From Peptostreptococcaceae bacterium (GTDB lineage: Bacteria > Bacillota > Clostridia > Peptostreptococcales > Peptostreptococcaceae): a stretch of 50,213 nt of DNA. The DNA lies in the NCBI GenBank assembly GCA_025210335.1, contig JAOARY010000040.1, positions 1-50,213 on the forward strand, written 5' to 3'. Position numbers and translations under genes: made by a program. Below are positions 27,966-36,564 of this stretch, in pieces (the stretch's first letter is position 1; every line of letters begins with the position of its first letter). The notes beneath the pieces are model-generated. The model saw only the letters and a program-made list of their open reading frames with translations, searched no databases and was not told the DNA's origin.

Positions 27966-28031
27966 AAATATTATACCTATAGAACCCAAAACACCTATTA
28001 TTTACTATTATTTTTTTGGGTAATAATATTA
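27964..28031 (+). terminator. Possible weak terminator after the NRPS gene
   Basis: Nested inverted repeats (AATATTAT with ATAATATT, and ACCCAAAA with TTTTGGGT) form a long, interrupted stem after the stop codon. The structure is imperfect and lacks a clean U run. Confidence 0.35.
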
Positions 28032-28155
28032 AAAATAATCATTTTCTTAAAATAAATTTTTAGTAAAATAGTTTTATATTTTTAATTTTAATAAAAGACG
28101 ATATAAATAAAATAATACTGTTTTACACTATTTTTTTATAATTGGAGGAGTTAAA

Positions 28156-29208
28156 ATGAATACATCAAATTCATTTAAAAACACTGTAAATTTAACTTTT
28201 GAAAACAAATTATCTATATATGATCATATAAGTAATAACTTAAATGAAGATGGTAAACTCAATTTAAAAGGATATAAACTTCCTGATGATCATTTTGTAA
28301 ACAAAAATGACACATCAAATGATTTTTATACTAATTTAGAAACTATAATAAAAAGCAGAATATCCAACAAAGAAAATGATATTCAATTAGCAAATTATAT
28401 AAAAAAAATATCTTTAAATTCCACAGCAGAAGATAAGATTAAATTTTATGAAATTGCTATAAACTCTAATATTAGTTATATAATTGATAATATTTATAGA
28501 GAAATAAAGAGATTAAACATAAAAATAAATAAAAATCTATATGATTGGATAGAATTTTTGACCTTTAAAAGTCCTCATAGAGAAGCTGTAAAATTAGGAG
28601 TTTCACTAATAGGTATTTTTCATATGGATGTGTTTAAAGAAAAAATAAAAATATTAGCTACTCATGATGAGTTTTCATTAATTGTTTTTAAATCTTTATC
28701 ATTTATGAATATTGATTTTGAAACAGAACTATTTGAATTAGCTAAAAAAGTCGATGGTTGGGGACGAATTCAATTGGTTGAACTTCTTTCTAAAACAAAT
28801 AATAAAAATATAAAACATTGGATATTAACAAAAGGATATAAAAACAATATAATGTACGATTACCTAGCTTTACTAGCTGCTAATTGTGGTGATTTAAATA
28901 AAGAACTTTCAAAAGATGTTGTTGATAAGGAGATTTTGATTGCAGCAAGAGACATAATCGAAGCCTTAATACTTGAAACAAATTTAGTAGGTATTAGTGT
29001 ATATCCTTATGCTGCAAAAACAATTGAATTATTTATAAAAAATACTATAAATGACTCTGCAATTTATGGTTATCGTATTTATAAATATATTTATAAATAC
29101 GTTACAGATGAAAAAAAAGACTGGGATTTTTATAAAGAAAATGGTTGGACAAATGAAAATCGAAAAAAAATAGCAAGAACATTAGAGAAATATCAATTAA
29201 TTTCATAA
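28156..29208 (+). CDS. Helical-repeat (HEAT-like) protein of unknown function
   Basis: A 350-aa soluble protein that is almost entirely alpha-helical. The middle and C-terminal parts (about 130-290) show paired amphipathic helices typical of HEAT/ARM repeats, including the stretch VDGWGRIQLVELLSKT. I do not recognise a named family, and no catalytic motif is visible. ATG preceded by TTGGAGGAG. It stands alone between the NRPS gene and a membrane protein gene on the same strand (121 nt away). It shows no obvious sequence relation to the large HEAT-like protein of the retron cassette. A protein-protein scaffold role is only a guess. Confidence 0.65.
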   Translation: MNTSNSFKNTVNLTFENKLSIYDHISNNLNEDGKLNLKGYKLPDDHFVNKNDTSNDFYTNLETIIKSRISNKENDIQLANYIKKISLNSTAEDKIKFYEIAINSNISYIIDNIYREIKRLNIKINKNLYDWIEFLTFKSPHREAVKLGVSLIGIFHMDVFKEKIKILATHDEFSLIVFKSLSFMNIDFETELFELAKKVDGWGRIQLVELLSKTNNKNIKHWILTKGYKNNIMYDYLALLAANCGDLNKELSKDVVDKEILIAARDIIEALILETNLVGISVYPYAAKTIELFIKNTINDSAIYGYRIYKYIYKYVTDEKKDWDFYKENGWTNENRKKIARTLEKYQLIS

Positions 29209-29329
29209 TTATTATATATCCTCCATCGATGTATAATTTATATTTTTTTCAAATTTTATGATTTAAAATTCATTTTTGACAATTTTGCTTTTTTTAATAT
29301 AATTAATACTATAGGGGAGGTAAATAATT

Positions 29330-29878
29330 ATGAATCAATTAATAAATTCTGATTTACTTTTAAATGAAACTATTTTATGGTCTGATCAACCAAATTTTAA
29401 ACTTTTTGAATCTGAAGATATTCTTCTTATTCCTTTTAGTTTTTTTTGGTGTAGTTTTATTGCCTTTTGGGAATACCAAGTTCTTAATTTTCCATCTATG
29501 GGGCATTTTAATTTTATGGCATTGTTTGGTATCCCATTTATTTTAGTCGGTATCTATCTACTTATAGGTCGATTTTTTTACAAAGCTTATATATATAAAA
29601 ACCGTTATTATTATGTAACAGATAAAAGAATTATTATATTAACTAACACTAATTATCAAAACATTGAGTCCAAATACATAAGTCAAATTCCAACAATAAA
29701 TAAAAAAGTAAGAATGGATGGTAGCGGAACTCTAATTTTTGGTAATAATTATCGTTCTAACTATAGATCTAACAGAAGAAGTCATCAAGAATTAACTCCT
29801 TCATTTCATAATATAACTGATGCAAATAAAGTTTATCGAATTGTCAATGAAATTAGAAATTCTACTTTAGATGCATAA
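29330..29878 (+). CDS. bPH-domain membrane protein
   Basis: A 182-aa protein with a short cytoplasmic N-terminus containing LNETILWSDQPN, then two membrane helices (about 30-50 and 62-85). A bacterial PH-like domain (DUF304/bPH2 type) follows, recognised by NRYYYVTDKRIIIL and IESKYISQIPTINKKV with DGSGTLIFG. Such proteins are of unknown function, often linked to membrane or stress processes. Start ATG with GGGGAGG. The C-terminus is rich in Arg/Ser/Asn (SNYRSNYRSNRRSHQ). The gene is followed by a long palindromic element. Confidence 0.75.
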   Translation: MNQLINSDLLLNETILWSDQPNFKLFESEDILLIPFSFFWCSFIAFWEYQVLNFPSMGHFNFMALFGIPFILVGIYLLIGRFFYKAYIYKNRYYYVTDKRIIILTNTNYQNIESKYISQIPTINKKVRMDGSGTLIFGNNYRSNYRSNRRSHQELTPSFHNITDANKVYRIVNEIRNSTLDA

Positions 29879-29886
29879 TAAATTTT

Positions 29887-29990
29887 AAATAGGCTGTCGC
29901 ATAAAGAATTTTAATAATAATATGATATATTGTAAATTTAATGCAAATATATTATATTATTATAGTTTTTCTTCGTGCGACAGCCTGTTT
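29887..29990. repeat. Palindromic MITE-like element or bidirectional terminator
   Basis: About 100 bp whose two halves are nearly reverse complements over most of the length. The outer arms are best conserved: AGGCTGTCGCA at 29891 faces TGCGACAGCCT ending at 29986, with AAA/TTT just outside. The interior is A/T-rich. Termini of this kind occur on some IS elements (AGGCTGTCGCA-like ends, IS1182 group from memory). It lies between convergent genes, so it may also terminate both transcripts. Confidence 0.6.
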
Positions 29991-30006
29991 AATCTTTTTG
30001 AATATA

Positions 30007-30684
30007 TTATTTTATTTTCATATTTTTTATTTTATTTTTAGTTTCTTTATCTACTTTTAAAGACTCTGTTATCTTTTGTAATGATTTATTATAAGTATAT
30101 CTATCCAACGAATTATTTTTTAGATATTCCATCGTTATCTTTGGATACTTTATAAAACATTTTGATATAGCCCAAGCCACACCCATCTTTACATAATAAG
30201 CATCTAATTTTATTTTATCTAATAATTGCAAAGTATTAGATATGTGATTTTCATCAACATAATAATTTAATAACATCACAACTGCAAATCTAATTTCAAA
30301 CTCTCTATTTGATAATAAATAAAAATTTATTAAATTAAGCACTTCTTCTTTATTATCTTTTGTAAATTTAAGTCCAGAACAAAAACTATCACAGACTGCC
30401 CAATTAGTTATTTTAGGCACAAAATTACTAATATATTCTAATCTTTTTTCTAAATCGACTTTTATATATCCTATAATCATTCCTTCTAACATTATTTCTT
30501 CATAATATATTTTATTATCATAATCAATATATTTTTTATAGTCATTTTTAGCTATATCTTTTGCCAAATTTCTCAATTTAGGAATTCTAACTCCTATAAT
30601 ATTATCTACATTGGGACATAGATTTTCTTGAAATTTTTTATAATCTATATCTGCTAAATCAAATAATTTTTGTTTTATATCCAA
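30007..30684 (-). CDS. DNA alkylation repair protein (AlkD-like HEAT-repeat glycosylase)
   Basis: A 225-aa all-helical protein matching the AlkD/AlkC-type HEAT-repeat fold. Landmarks are VRIPKLRNLAKDI, YYEEIMLEGMIIGYIK, TNWAVCDSFCSGLK and VKMGVAWAISKCFIKYP. These include the conserved Trp/Asp positions that hold a damaged base in AlkD (W-x-x-x-D here as WAVCD). AlkD removes alkylated purines such as 3- or 7-methyl adducts without flipping the base. The frame continues to a GTG at 30693, which overlaps the ribosome site. TTG at 30684 follows AGGAAG by 8 nt and gives (M)DIKQKLFDL. Stand-alone gene. Confidence 0.82.
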   Translation of the reverse strand: MDIKQKLFDLADIDYKKFQENLCPNVDNIIGVRIPKLRNLAKDIAKNDYKKYIDYDNKIYYEEIMLEGMIIGYIKVDLEKRLEYISNFVPKITNWAVCDSFCSGLKFTKDNKEEVLNLINFYLLSNREFEIRFAVVMLLNYYVDENHISNTLQLLDKIKLDAYYVKMGVAWAISKCFIKYPKITMEYLKNNSLDRYTYNKSLQKITESLKVDKETKNKIKNMKIK

Positions 30685-30976
30685 TAAAAACACTTCCTTT
30701 CTAATTCTATATTATCAAAAATCTATAATAAATTAAAAGATATTATAGAATTTTAAAAATATTTTTAATTTTATATTAACTATATTTTTTTTTAAAACAT
30801 TAGTATTACTTAGAATCATCTATATATATTGAAAATTTTAAATAAATAAAATATAATTTTTATATAAAATTTTTTGTAAATCGTTTTTTATTTTTTATTT
30901 TGTTAATAGGAAAAGGTTTTTTGAAATTCCTAAAACATAATAAAAAATTTAATATATTATCTATGGGGGTGTTATA

Positions 30977-32359
30977 ATGAGTCAAATCGCAGTTAATAAC
31001 AAAAAACCATTTGGTTTTTATGTTTGTAGTATTGCCTTTTTATTAGAAAGAATGGCATATTATTCTGCAAAATATTTAATTTTCGTCTTTGTTTCTGCAA
31101 CATTAATAGCAGGCGGTCTAGGTCTTAGTAAAGAAGAGGCTGCACTAATTCAATCAAATCTTGTTGCATTTACATACCTTGCACCAATGATAGGTGGTTA
31201 TATATCAGATAGATATATTGGTGCTAGATATTGTATTCCAGTAGGTCTTGCATTAATGGCAGTTGGGTATTATATAGGTGGTAGTGCAAGCAGTGCATTT
31301 GATATGAATATCATGGTTGCATTAGTTTCAATAGGTACAGGATTATTTAAAGGTAATGTTTCAGCTATAAGTGGATCTTTATTTGAAGATAAAGACCAAT
31401 TAGATTCTGCATTTTCCTTACAATACTCATTTGTTAATATCGGTGCTTTCATCGGAACTACAGCTGTTGGAATATTGGTTGTTTCAACTTTTGCAAATGG
31501 TGATATTCAAGGATTTAGACCAGCATTCAAATTATGTACTATAATATGTACAATAGATGCACTATGGTTCTTGTTTGGAATGAAGTTTTTAGGTGAAGCT
31601 GGTAAAAAACCATTTAAAGATGGTAAGCATGTAGAAAAATCAGATGTAAAAGAAGTTGATACTAAACCTCTTACTAAAGTTGAAAAAAGAAGAGTTTTCG
31701 CAATTATATTAGTTTCTATGTTTTCTATTATATTTTGGCTATTTTGGTATTTAAGTTACTTATCAGCTTATGATTATGGTGCTGAGTTTATCAAACTTAA
31801 TCAAGGCGATTTTAAAGTTCCACTATCTTGGTTTGACTCTTTAAATAGTTTTACATGTATTGCACTAGGTCCTGTTTTAGCTGCATTATGGTTTAAATTA
31901 TCTCAAAGACCAAAGGGAGATTTAAGTTTGTTTAAAAAACTAGCACTTGGACTTGGATTTTTAGGTTTAGCATTTTTAATGCTAGTATTAGCTGAAATTT
32001 CAAGAGGTGTAGGTGCTCCAGGAACTTCAAAAGCCAGTCTACTTTATTTATTTAGTTTCGGTGTACTTTTAAGTGTTGGAGAAATGTTATTCTCTCCACT
32101 AGGAAATTCTTTTATAACTAAATATGCACCTAATAAAATCTACTCTGTACTTATAGGTGTTTGGACTTTTGCTACATTTGTTGCTGGAAAATGCTATTCA
32201 TATGTATATGCTTTTACTCTTAAATTTTCTATTATGCAAGCTTATATAGCAATACCTATTATCCTATTTATAAGTGGTATACTTTTATTTATATTTGATA
32301 GTAAATTAACCTCTTTATTAGAAGATGATACTCAAATAAAAACAACTAAAGCAATGTAA
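30977..32359 (+). CDS. POT/PTR family proton-dependent peptide transporter
   Basis: A 460-aa major-facilitator protein with about 12-14 helices. The POT signatures are visible: the E-x-x-x-R/Y-type helix 1 motif FLLERMAYYSAKYLIFVFV, the GYISDRYIGARY loop, FKGNVSAISGSLFED, and LFSFGVLLSVGEMLFSPLGNSF in helix 10. These carriers import di- and tripeptides with protons, complementing the Opp transporter for longer peptides. Start ATG with GGGGGTG upstream. Monocistronic, with a terminator after it. Confidence 0.88.
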   Translation: MSQIAVNNKKPFGFYVCSIAFLLERMAYYSAKYLIFVFVSATLIAGGLGLSKEEAALIQSNLVAFTYLAPMIGGYISDRYIGARYCIPVGLALMAVGYYIGGSASSAFDMNIMVALVSIGTGLFKGNVSAISGSLFEDKDQLDSAFSLQYSFVNIGAFIGTTAVGILVVSTFANGDIQGFRPAFKLCTIICTIDALWFLFGMKFLGEAGKKPFKDGKHVEKSDVKEVDTKPLTKVEKRRVFAIILVSMFSIIFWLFWYLSYLSAYDYGAEFIKLNQGDFKVPLSWFDSLNSFTCIALGPVLAALWFKLSQRPKGDLSLFKKLALGLGFLGLAFLMLVLAEISRGVGAPGTSKASLLYLFSFGVLLSVGEMLFSPLGNSFITKYAPNKIYSVLIGVWTFATFVAGKCYSYVYAFTLKFSIMQAYIAIPIILFISGILLFIFDSKLTSLLEDDTQIKTTKAM

Positions 32360-32396
32360 TTAATTTTGATTAAAAGTTTTTAAAATAAATATTATT

Positions 32397-32438
32397 AAAA
32401 AAGAAAACTATTTGTAATTCCAAGTAGTTTTCTTTTTT
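32397..32438 (+). terminator. Terminator of the peptide transporter gene
   Basis: A 14-bp perfect outer stem (32397-32410 with 32425-32438) with T tail, about 40 bp after the stop. Confidence 0.85.
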
Positions 32439-32494
32439 AATGCAAACAATTTGTAAAAAATTCTTCTTGTAATATTCTATTTTTAATATCAAAA

Positions 32495-32527
32495 TTAATA
32501 TAGAATATTAATATAGAATATTAATAT
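32495..32527. repeat. Short tandem repeat, 13-bp unit, in the leader of the SanA-like gene
   Basis: TTAATATAGAATA occurs twice in tandem (32495-32507, 32508-32520) plus a partial third unit, ending just before the AAAAGGAGG ribosome site. The inverse AATATTCTAT is at 32471-32480, so alternative hairpins are possible. Confidence 0.6.
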
Positions 32528-32551
32528 CTTAAAAGGAGGAATTTTTTTATT

Positions 32552-33244
32552 ATGAATTTAATTAAAAATAATATAAAAAACCTAATATTATTTATCTTTA
32601 TTTCTTTATCATTTTCTATTTTAATATTATTTATAATAAATAATATTGTGGTAAATGAATCTAAAAAGAAAATCTACTCTTTAAATCAAATAGATGATGT
32701 AAAACAAAGTAATGTAGGCTTGGTATTAGGTGCAAGAGTATATACAAATGGTATGGTTTCTCCCATATTAGCGGACAGATTAGATATTGCAATAAAGCTC
32801 TATAATGAAAAAAAAATCAATAAATTACTATTCTCAGGTGATCATTCAAAGAAAAATTACGATGAAGTAAATGCAATGATGAATTATTCTTTAAAAAAAG
32901 GTGTCGATAAAAAGGATATATACTTAGATCATGCTGGATTTGATACTTATAGTTCTTTATACAGAGCTAAGCATATTTTTAATGTTAAAAACCTTATAGT
33001 TATAACCCAAGACTATCATTTAAAAAGAGCAGTCTATATTGGTAATAAAATAGGAATAAATACTTATGGTGTTAATAGCGATAAACACAGTTATCCAAAA
33101 ATAAAATATTATAAAAGAAGAGAATTTTTAGCTAGAATTAAAGATTTTATTCTTGTAAATTTGATAAAACCAAAACCTCAATATTTAGGTAATATAATCG
33201 ATATAAATAAATCAGATTCTTCAGTAACACATGATCTAAAATAA
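32552..33244 (+). CDS. SanA/YdcF-like DUF218 protein
   Basis: A 230-aa membrane-anchored protein with one N-terminal helix (about 10-32) and a DUF218 (ElyC/SanA/YdcF) domain. Family landmarks are GLVLGARVYTNGMVSPILADRLD, LLFSGDHSKKNYDEVNAM, DHAGFDTYSSLYRA and VITQDYHLKRAVYI. SanA and ElyC affect envelope integrity and vancomycin permeability in enterobacteria; the biochemical activity is unclear. Strong ribosome site AAAAGGAGG. It is 23 nt upstream of the NAD(P)HX dehydratase gene, so the two are probably one operon. Confidence 0.85.
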   Translation: MNLIKNNIKNLILFIFISLSFSILILFIINNIVVNESKKKIYSLNQIDDVKQSNVGLVLGARVYTNGMVSPILADRLDIAIKLYNEKKINKLLFSGDHSKKNYDEVNAMMNYSLKKGVDKKDIYLDHAGFDTYSSLYRAKHIFNVKNLIVITQDYHLKRAVYIGNKIGINTYGVNSDKHSYPKIKYYKRREFLARIKDFILVNLIKPKPQYLGNIIDINKSDSSVTHDLK

Positions 33245-33267
33245 TATTAATAAAGAAGGTGTTTTTA

Positions 33268-34113
33268 TTGAATAAAATTATATTAGATTCAAACTTTAAT
33301 CATAAATTAGAAATAAGAAAAAAACAAAGTCATAAGAATTCTTATGGTAGAACACTCATAATAGCAGGAAGCAAAAACATGATGGGTGCTTGTATATTAT
33401 CTTCAAAATCCGCCTACAAAAGTGGTTGTGGTCTTGTCAAGATTCTAACTGAAGATATAAATACAAATTGTTTATTTAGCAGCATTCCAGAAGCAATTGT
33501 AAATACTTATACACGTTTTGATTATGATAATGAAAATTCTTTAACTCAAGATATTTTATGGGCTGATTCAATTCTCATAGGCCCCGGTCTTTCTCTAGAC
33601 GATTATAGTATTTATCTTCTAAAAATGGTATTACAACATGCTAAATGCAAGATAGTAATAGATGCAGATGGGTTAAATGCTCTTAGTCAAAACTTAAATT
33701 TATTGAAAAATTTAAATAAAGATATTATAATAACACCTCACATCGGTGAAATGTCTAGACTTATGCATTTAACTAATAATGAAATCTTAAAAAATAAAGA
33801 GGAAATAGCTTTGAATTTTAGTAAGGAAAACAAATTAATAACAGTATTAAAAAATCATGAAACTATAATATCAAATGGAACTGATGTATATTTAAATACA
33901 TTTGGCAATGCTGGAATGGCAACTGCTGGTAGTGGTGATGTTCTTGCTGGAATAATTGCCTCCCTATGTGCTCAAGGTCTTAATATTTTAGATGCTTCAA
34001 AAAAAGGAGTTGTAATTCACAGCAAAGCTGGAGATTTAGCAAAAGAAAAATATGGTGAACACAGTCTTATGGCAAGCGATATAATAGAATTTATTTCTGA
34101 TGTTTTAAAATAA
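33268..34113 (+). CDS. nnrD: ADP-dependent NAD(P)H-hydrate dehydratase
   Basis: A 281-aa enzyme that restores NAD(P)H from its hydrated, damaged form. It has the ribokinase-like YjeF C-terminal fold: GRTLIIAGSKNMMGACILSSKSAYKSGCGLV at the N-terminus, IGPGLS, VIDADGLNAL, ITPHIGEMSRL, and the nucleotide/catalytic NAGMATAGSGDVLAG. The epimerase half (YjeF N-terminal domain) that is often fused is absent here and must be encoded elsewhere. A GTG at 33259 overlaps the GAAGG ribosome site; TTG at 33268 has 8-nt spacing and is the better start. Second gene of a pair with the SanA-like gene. Confidence 0.88.
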   Translation: MNKIILDSNFNHKLEIRKKQSHKNSYGRTLIIAGSKNMMGACILSSKSAYKSGCGLVKILTEDINTNCLFSSIPEAIVNTYTRFDYDNENSLTQDILWADSILIGPGLSLDDYSIYLLKMVLQHAKCKIVIDADGLNALSQNLNLLKNLNKDIIITPHIGEMSRLMHLTNNEILKNKEEIALNFSKENKLITVLKNHETIISNGTDVYLNTFGNAGMATAGSGDVLAGIIASLCAQGLNILDASKKGVVIHSKAGDLAKEKYGEHSLMASDIIEFISDVLK

Positions 34114-34170
34114 AAATATAGAGCTATTAAATTTATATCTCAATAATAAATTTAACAGCTCTATATTTTT
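34112..34170. terminator. Bidirectional terminator
   Basis: Arms AAAAATATAGAGCT (34112-34125) and AGCTCTATATTTTT (34157-34170), with a second inner 10-bp stem, between convergent nnrD and the 81-aa gene. Confidence 0.85.
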
Positions 34171-34179
34171 TAATTTATA

Positions 34180-34425
34180 TTATTTTCTAAAAAAATATTT
34201 TTCCCACTCATTTTTAGAGTATGAATATTCTTTTTCTACATATACAGCCCATGGTCTAAAAAATCTATAGTCACATATATTGTATGAACAATATAATTTT
34301 TTATAAGAAGAACCACTTTTGATTATATATTTATATCTTCTAACACTCTTTGATGCTTGTCTTTTGACCCATTTATTATCACCTGAATCTTTTAACACTG
34401 GTGTTTTTTTATAAGATCTACTCAT
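34180..34425 (-). CDS. Small basic conserved-type protein (MSRSYKKTPV...)
   Basis: An 81-aa, strongly basic and aromatic protein. Its start (MSRSYKKTPVLKDSGDNKWVKRQASKSVRR) matches a group of small proteins I have seen in many bacteria with no assigned role. The tail is Tyr/Trp-rich (YRFFRPWAVYVEKEYSYSK). Basic charge and size would suit RNA or DNA binding, but this is a guess. Good ribosome site (GGAGGTGAT, 4-6 nt from ATG) and a terminator at its end support expression. Confidence 0.7.
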   Translation of the reverse strand: MSRSYKKTPVLKDSGDNKWVKRQASKSVRRYKYIIKSGSSYKKLYCSYNICDYRFFRPWAVYVEKEYSYSKNEWEKYFFRK

Positions 34426-34636
34426 TTTATCACCTCCACTAACTAAAGCGAAAGGCTATAAAATATGTTTTATTAATATAATTCACCAAAATACCTCCAA
34501 TTAATATATTCATATATTAACATATTTATATATTTTTAATATTACATATTAATTAAATGTATTTTACAAAAATTAATAATACTTTATCTATACTATCATA
34601 ATTAATATATCTTAATTTAATATTCGTAAGCTTAAT

Positions 34637-35551
34637 TTAATTAATTTTTCTATATTGCACAGGAGATATTCCTGTTTTTGATTTGAAGAATTTAGAAAAA
34701 TGTGCTGGATATTCAAAGCCTAAAGAATATGCTATTTGTGATACTGATTCATTACTTCCTACCAATAATGATTTAGCTCTTTCTAAAAGCATAAATTGGA
34801 TATGCTCCTGTGTACTTTTTCCAGTTTCCTTTTTTAATAAATCTCCCAAATAATTTGTTGAATATCCCATCCTCATAGCAAGTTCTTTAACCGTTGGAAT
34901 ACCATTTTCTTCAAGTAATTCATCTTTAAATCTATTTTTTAATATTTGTTCAAATTTGACTATTAAATCTTTATTTATTGCTGTTCTTGTAATAAATTGT
35001 CTTCCATAAAACCTTTTAGCGTAATTTAAAAGTACTTCTATATTTGAAACTATAAGATCTTTACTGTAAACATCTATATTTTGTGTATATTCTAGTTTTA
35101 TAGTATTTGCTATATTATTTATTATATCTTTTTCCTTTTGAGATAAATGCAATGCTTCACTAGTATCATAAGAAAAAAAGCTATACTCATCAATCTTAGA
35201 TTCTAATGTTGAACCTCTAATTAAATCAGGATGAAAACAAAGCATCCAACCATCTATATTTTTTGGATTTCCTTCAACTAATAATTTCTGGCCAGGTGAT
35301 GTAAAAATCAAACTACCTTCTTCAAAATCATAATATTTTCTACCATATTTCAATATACAATCTGTACAATTTTTTAAAGATATCATATAATAATTTGCAA
35401 TATAGCTCATACTTTTTTCATCTATATTTATATTTGTTGTATCCAAATTCTTAAAATCAATCAATGTTATAAGTGGGTGTTTAGGCTTTTCATAACCTAT
35501 AATTTTGTGCAAAGTTGATATAGATTCTATTCTCATTATGTTATCCAACAA
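34637..35551 (-). CDS. AraC family transcriptional regulator
   Basis: A 304-aa regulator. The N-terminal ~180 residues resemble a cupin-type ligand domain (YYDFEEGSLIFTSPGQKLLVEG). The C-terminal ~100 residues form the double helix-turn-helix: VKELAMRMGYSTNYLGDLLKKETGKS and VSQIAYSLGFEYPAHFSKFFKSKTGISPVQYR, the classic AraC signature. The start is TTG with an AAAGGATGTGA site; an ATG five codons later is possible. It lies 52 nt downstream of an SDR gene on the same strand. A regulator paired with a short-chain dehydrogenase is a common arrangement, so it may control that gene. The effector is unknown. Confidence 0.88.
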   Translation of the reverse strand: MLDNIMRIESISTLHKIIGYEKPKHPLITLIDFKNLDTTNINIDEKSMSYIANYYMISLKNCTDCILKYGRKYYDFEEGSLIFTSPGQKLLVEGNPKNIDGWMLCFHPDLIRGSTLESKIDEYSFFSYDTSEALHLSQKEKDIINNIANTIKLEYTQNIDVYSKDLIVSNIEVLLNYAKRFYGRQFITRTAINKDLIVKFEQILKNRFKDELLEENGIPTVKELAMRMGYSTNYLGDLLKKETGKSTQEHIQFMLLERAKSLLVGSNESVSQIAYSLGFEYPAHFSKFFKSKTGISPVQYRKIN

Positions 35552-35603
35552 ATCACATCCTTTTACAATACTAAATTATAATCTTAATATATTTAAAATT
35601 GTA

Positions 35604-36386
35604 CTATTTAATTTCTTGCATTATTCTAACTTGCTTAAGCATTGTTTTCTTAGGTATCATAGGTGTTAATTTGATTAAAATTTTTTGTGAAAAAGTAAGT
35701 CCTGATGTTATTTCTAACTTTCCATTTAACATCGCTTCATATCCATCTTTAGCAACTTTACTTGGACTTACTGATTTATCAAATAAATTTGTCTTATCCA
35801 TACCGGAAGTTTTTCCAAATTCAGATTTCGTAGCTCCTGGGTGTAATGCTGTTACTGTAATATTCTTATCATAAAGTTCTTCAGAAATTCCATAACTAAA
35901 AGAACTTACAAATGCTTTTGTAGCATAATAGACTGCTTGTAAAGGTCCTCCTGGAACTTTTGCTGCCGTTGATGATACGTTTAAAATTTTACCACTATTT
36001 TTTTTAACAAAATCAGATAAAAATAATCTTGTAAGTTTTGTTAATGCTATAATATTCAAATTAATCATTGCCAAATCCTGTTCTATTTTTCTTTCATAAA
36101 ACTTTCCTCTACCTCCAAAACCAGCATTATTAATAAGATAATCTATTTCAATTTTATTTTTTTTTAATTCATCATATATTTCCTGTGGTGCTTCTTCTTT
36201 TGCAAGATCTTTTTCTATAACATATACATCTATATCATATTTACTTTCTAATTCTTCTTTTAATTCTAATAATTTTTCTTTTCTTCTAGCAACTATAACT
36301 AAATTTCCTTTTTTTGATGCGTGTAATTTTGCAAACTCTCTTCCTATACCACTTGATGCACCTGTTATTAATGCTGTTTTTTTCAT
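35604..36386 (-). CDS. Short-chain dehydrogenase/reductase (SDR)
   Basis: A 260-aa classical SDR. Rossmann motif TGASSGIGREF, NNAGFGG, catalytic Ser in LNVSSTAAK and YYATKAF (YxxxK) are all present. The overall pattern (ALHPGATKSEF, then a C-terminal basic segment) resembles the DltE/YqjQ-like group that acts on lipids or aldehydes. The substrate cannot be assigned. An upstream in-frame ATG (36404) precedes the GGGAG site; ATG at 36386 with 8-nt spacing is the start. Possibly co-transcribed with the following AraC gene. Confidence 0.85.
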   Translation of the reverse strand: MKKTALITGASSGIGREFAKLHASKKGNLVIVARRKEKLLELKEELESKYDIDVYVIEKDLAKEEAPQEIYDELKKNKIEIDYLINNAGFGGRGKFYERKIEQDLAMINLNIIALTKLTRLFLSDFVKKNSGKILNVSSTAAKVPGGPLQAVYYATKAFVSSFSYGISEELYDKNITVTALHPGATKSEFGKTSGMDKTNLFDKSVSPSKVAKDGYEAMLNGKLEITSGLTFSQKILIKLTPMIPKKTMLKQVRIMQEIK

Positions 36387-36511
36387 AATAATAACTCCCT
36401 TCAAAAATCAAAGTATAAATTCAAATATATTTTATATAATAACTATATACCTTTTTTAGTTAGTTTTACATTTATATATCACAGCAAAAATTATATATAT
36501 CAACGATTAAT

Positions 36512-36554
36512 AAAAAATATCTATAAAAATAATATTTTTTTATAGATATTTTTT
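36512..36554 (-). terminator. Terminator of the secreted glycosidase-like gene
   Basis: A perfect 18-bp A/T-rich stem (36512-36529 with 36537-36554) and a 7-nt loop, next to the stop codon of the minus-strand gene, with a T tail in that direction. Confidence 0.75.
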
Positions 36555-36564
36555 ATAACAATTT

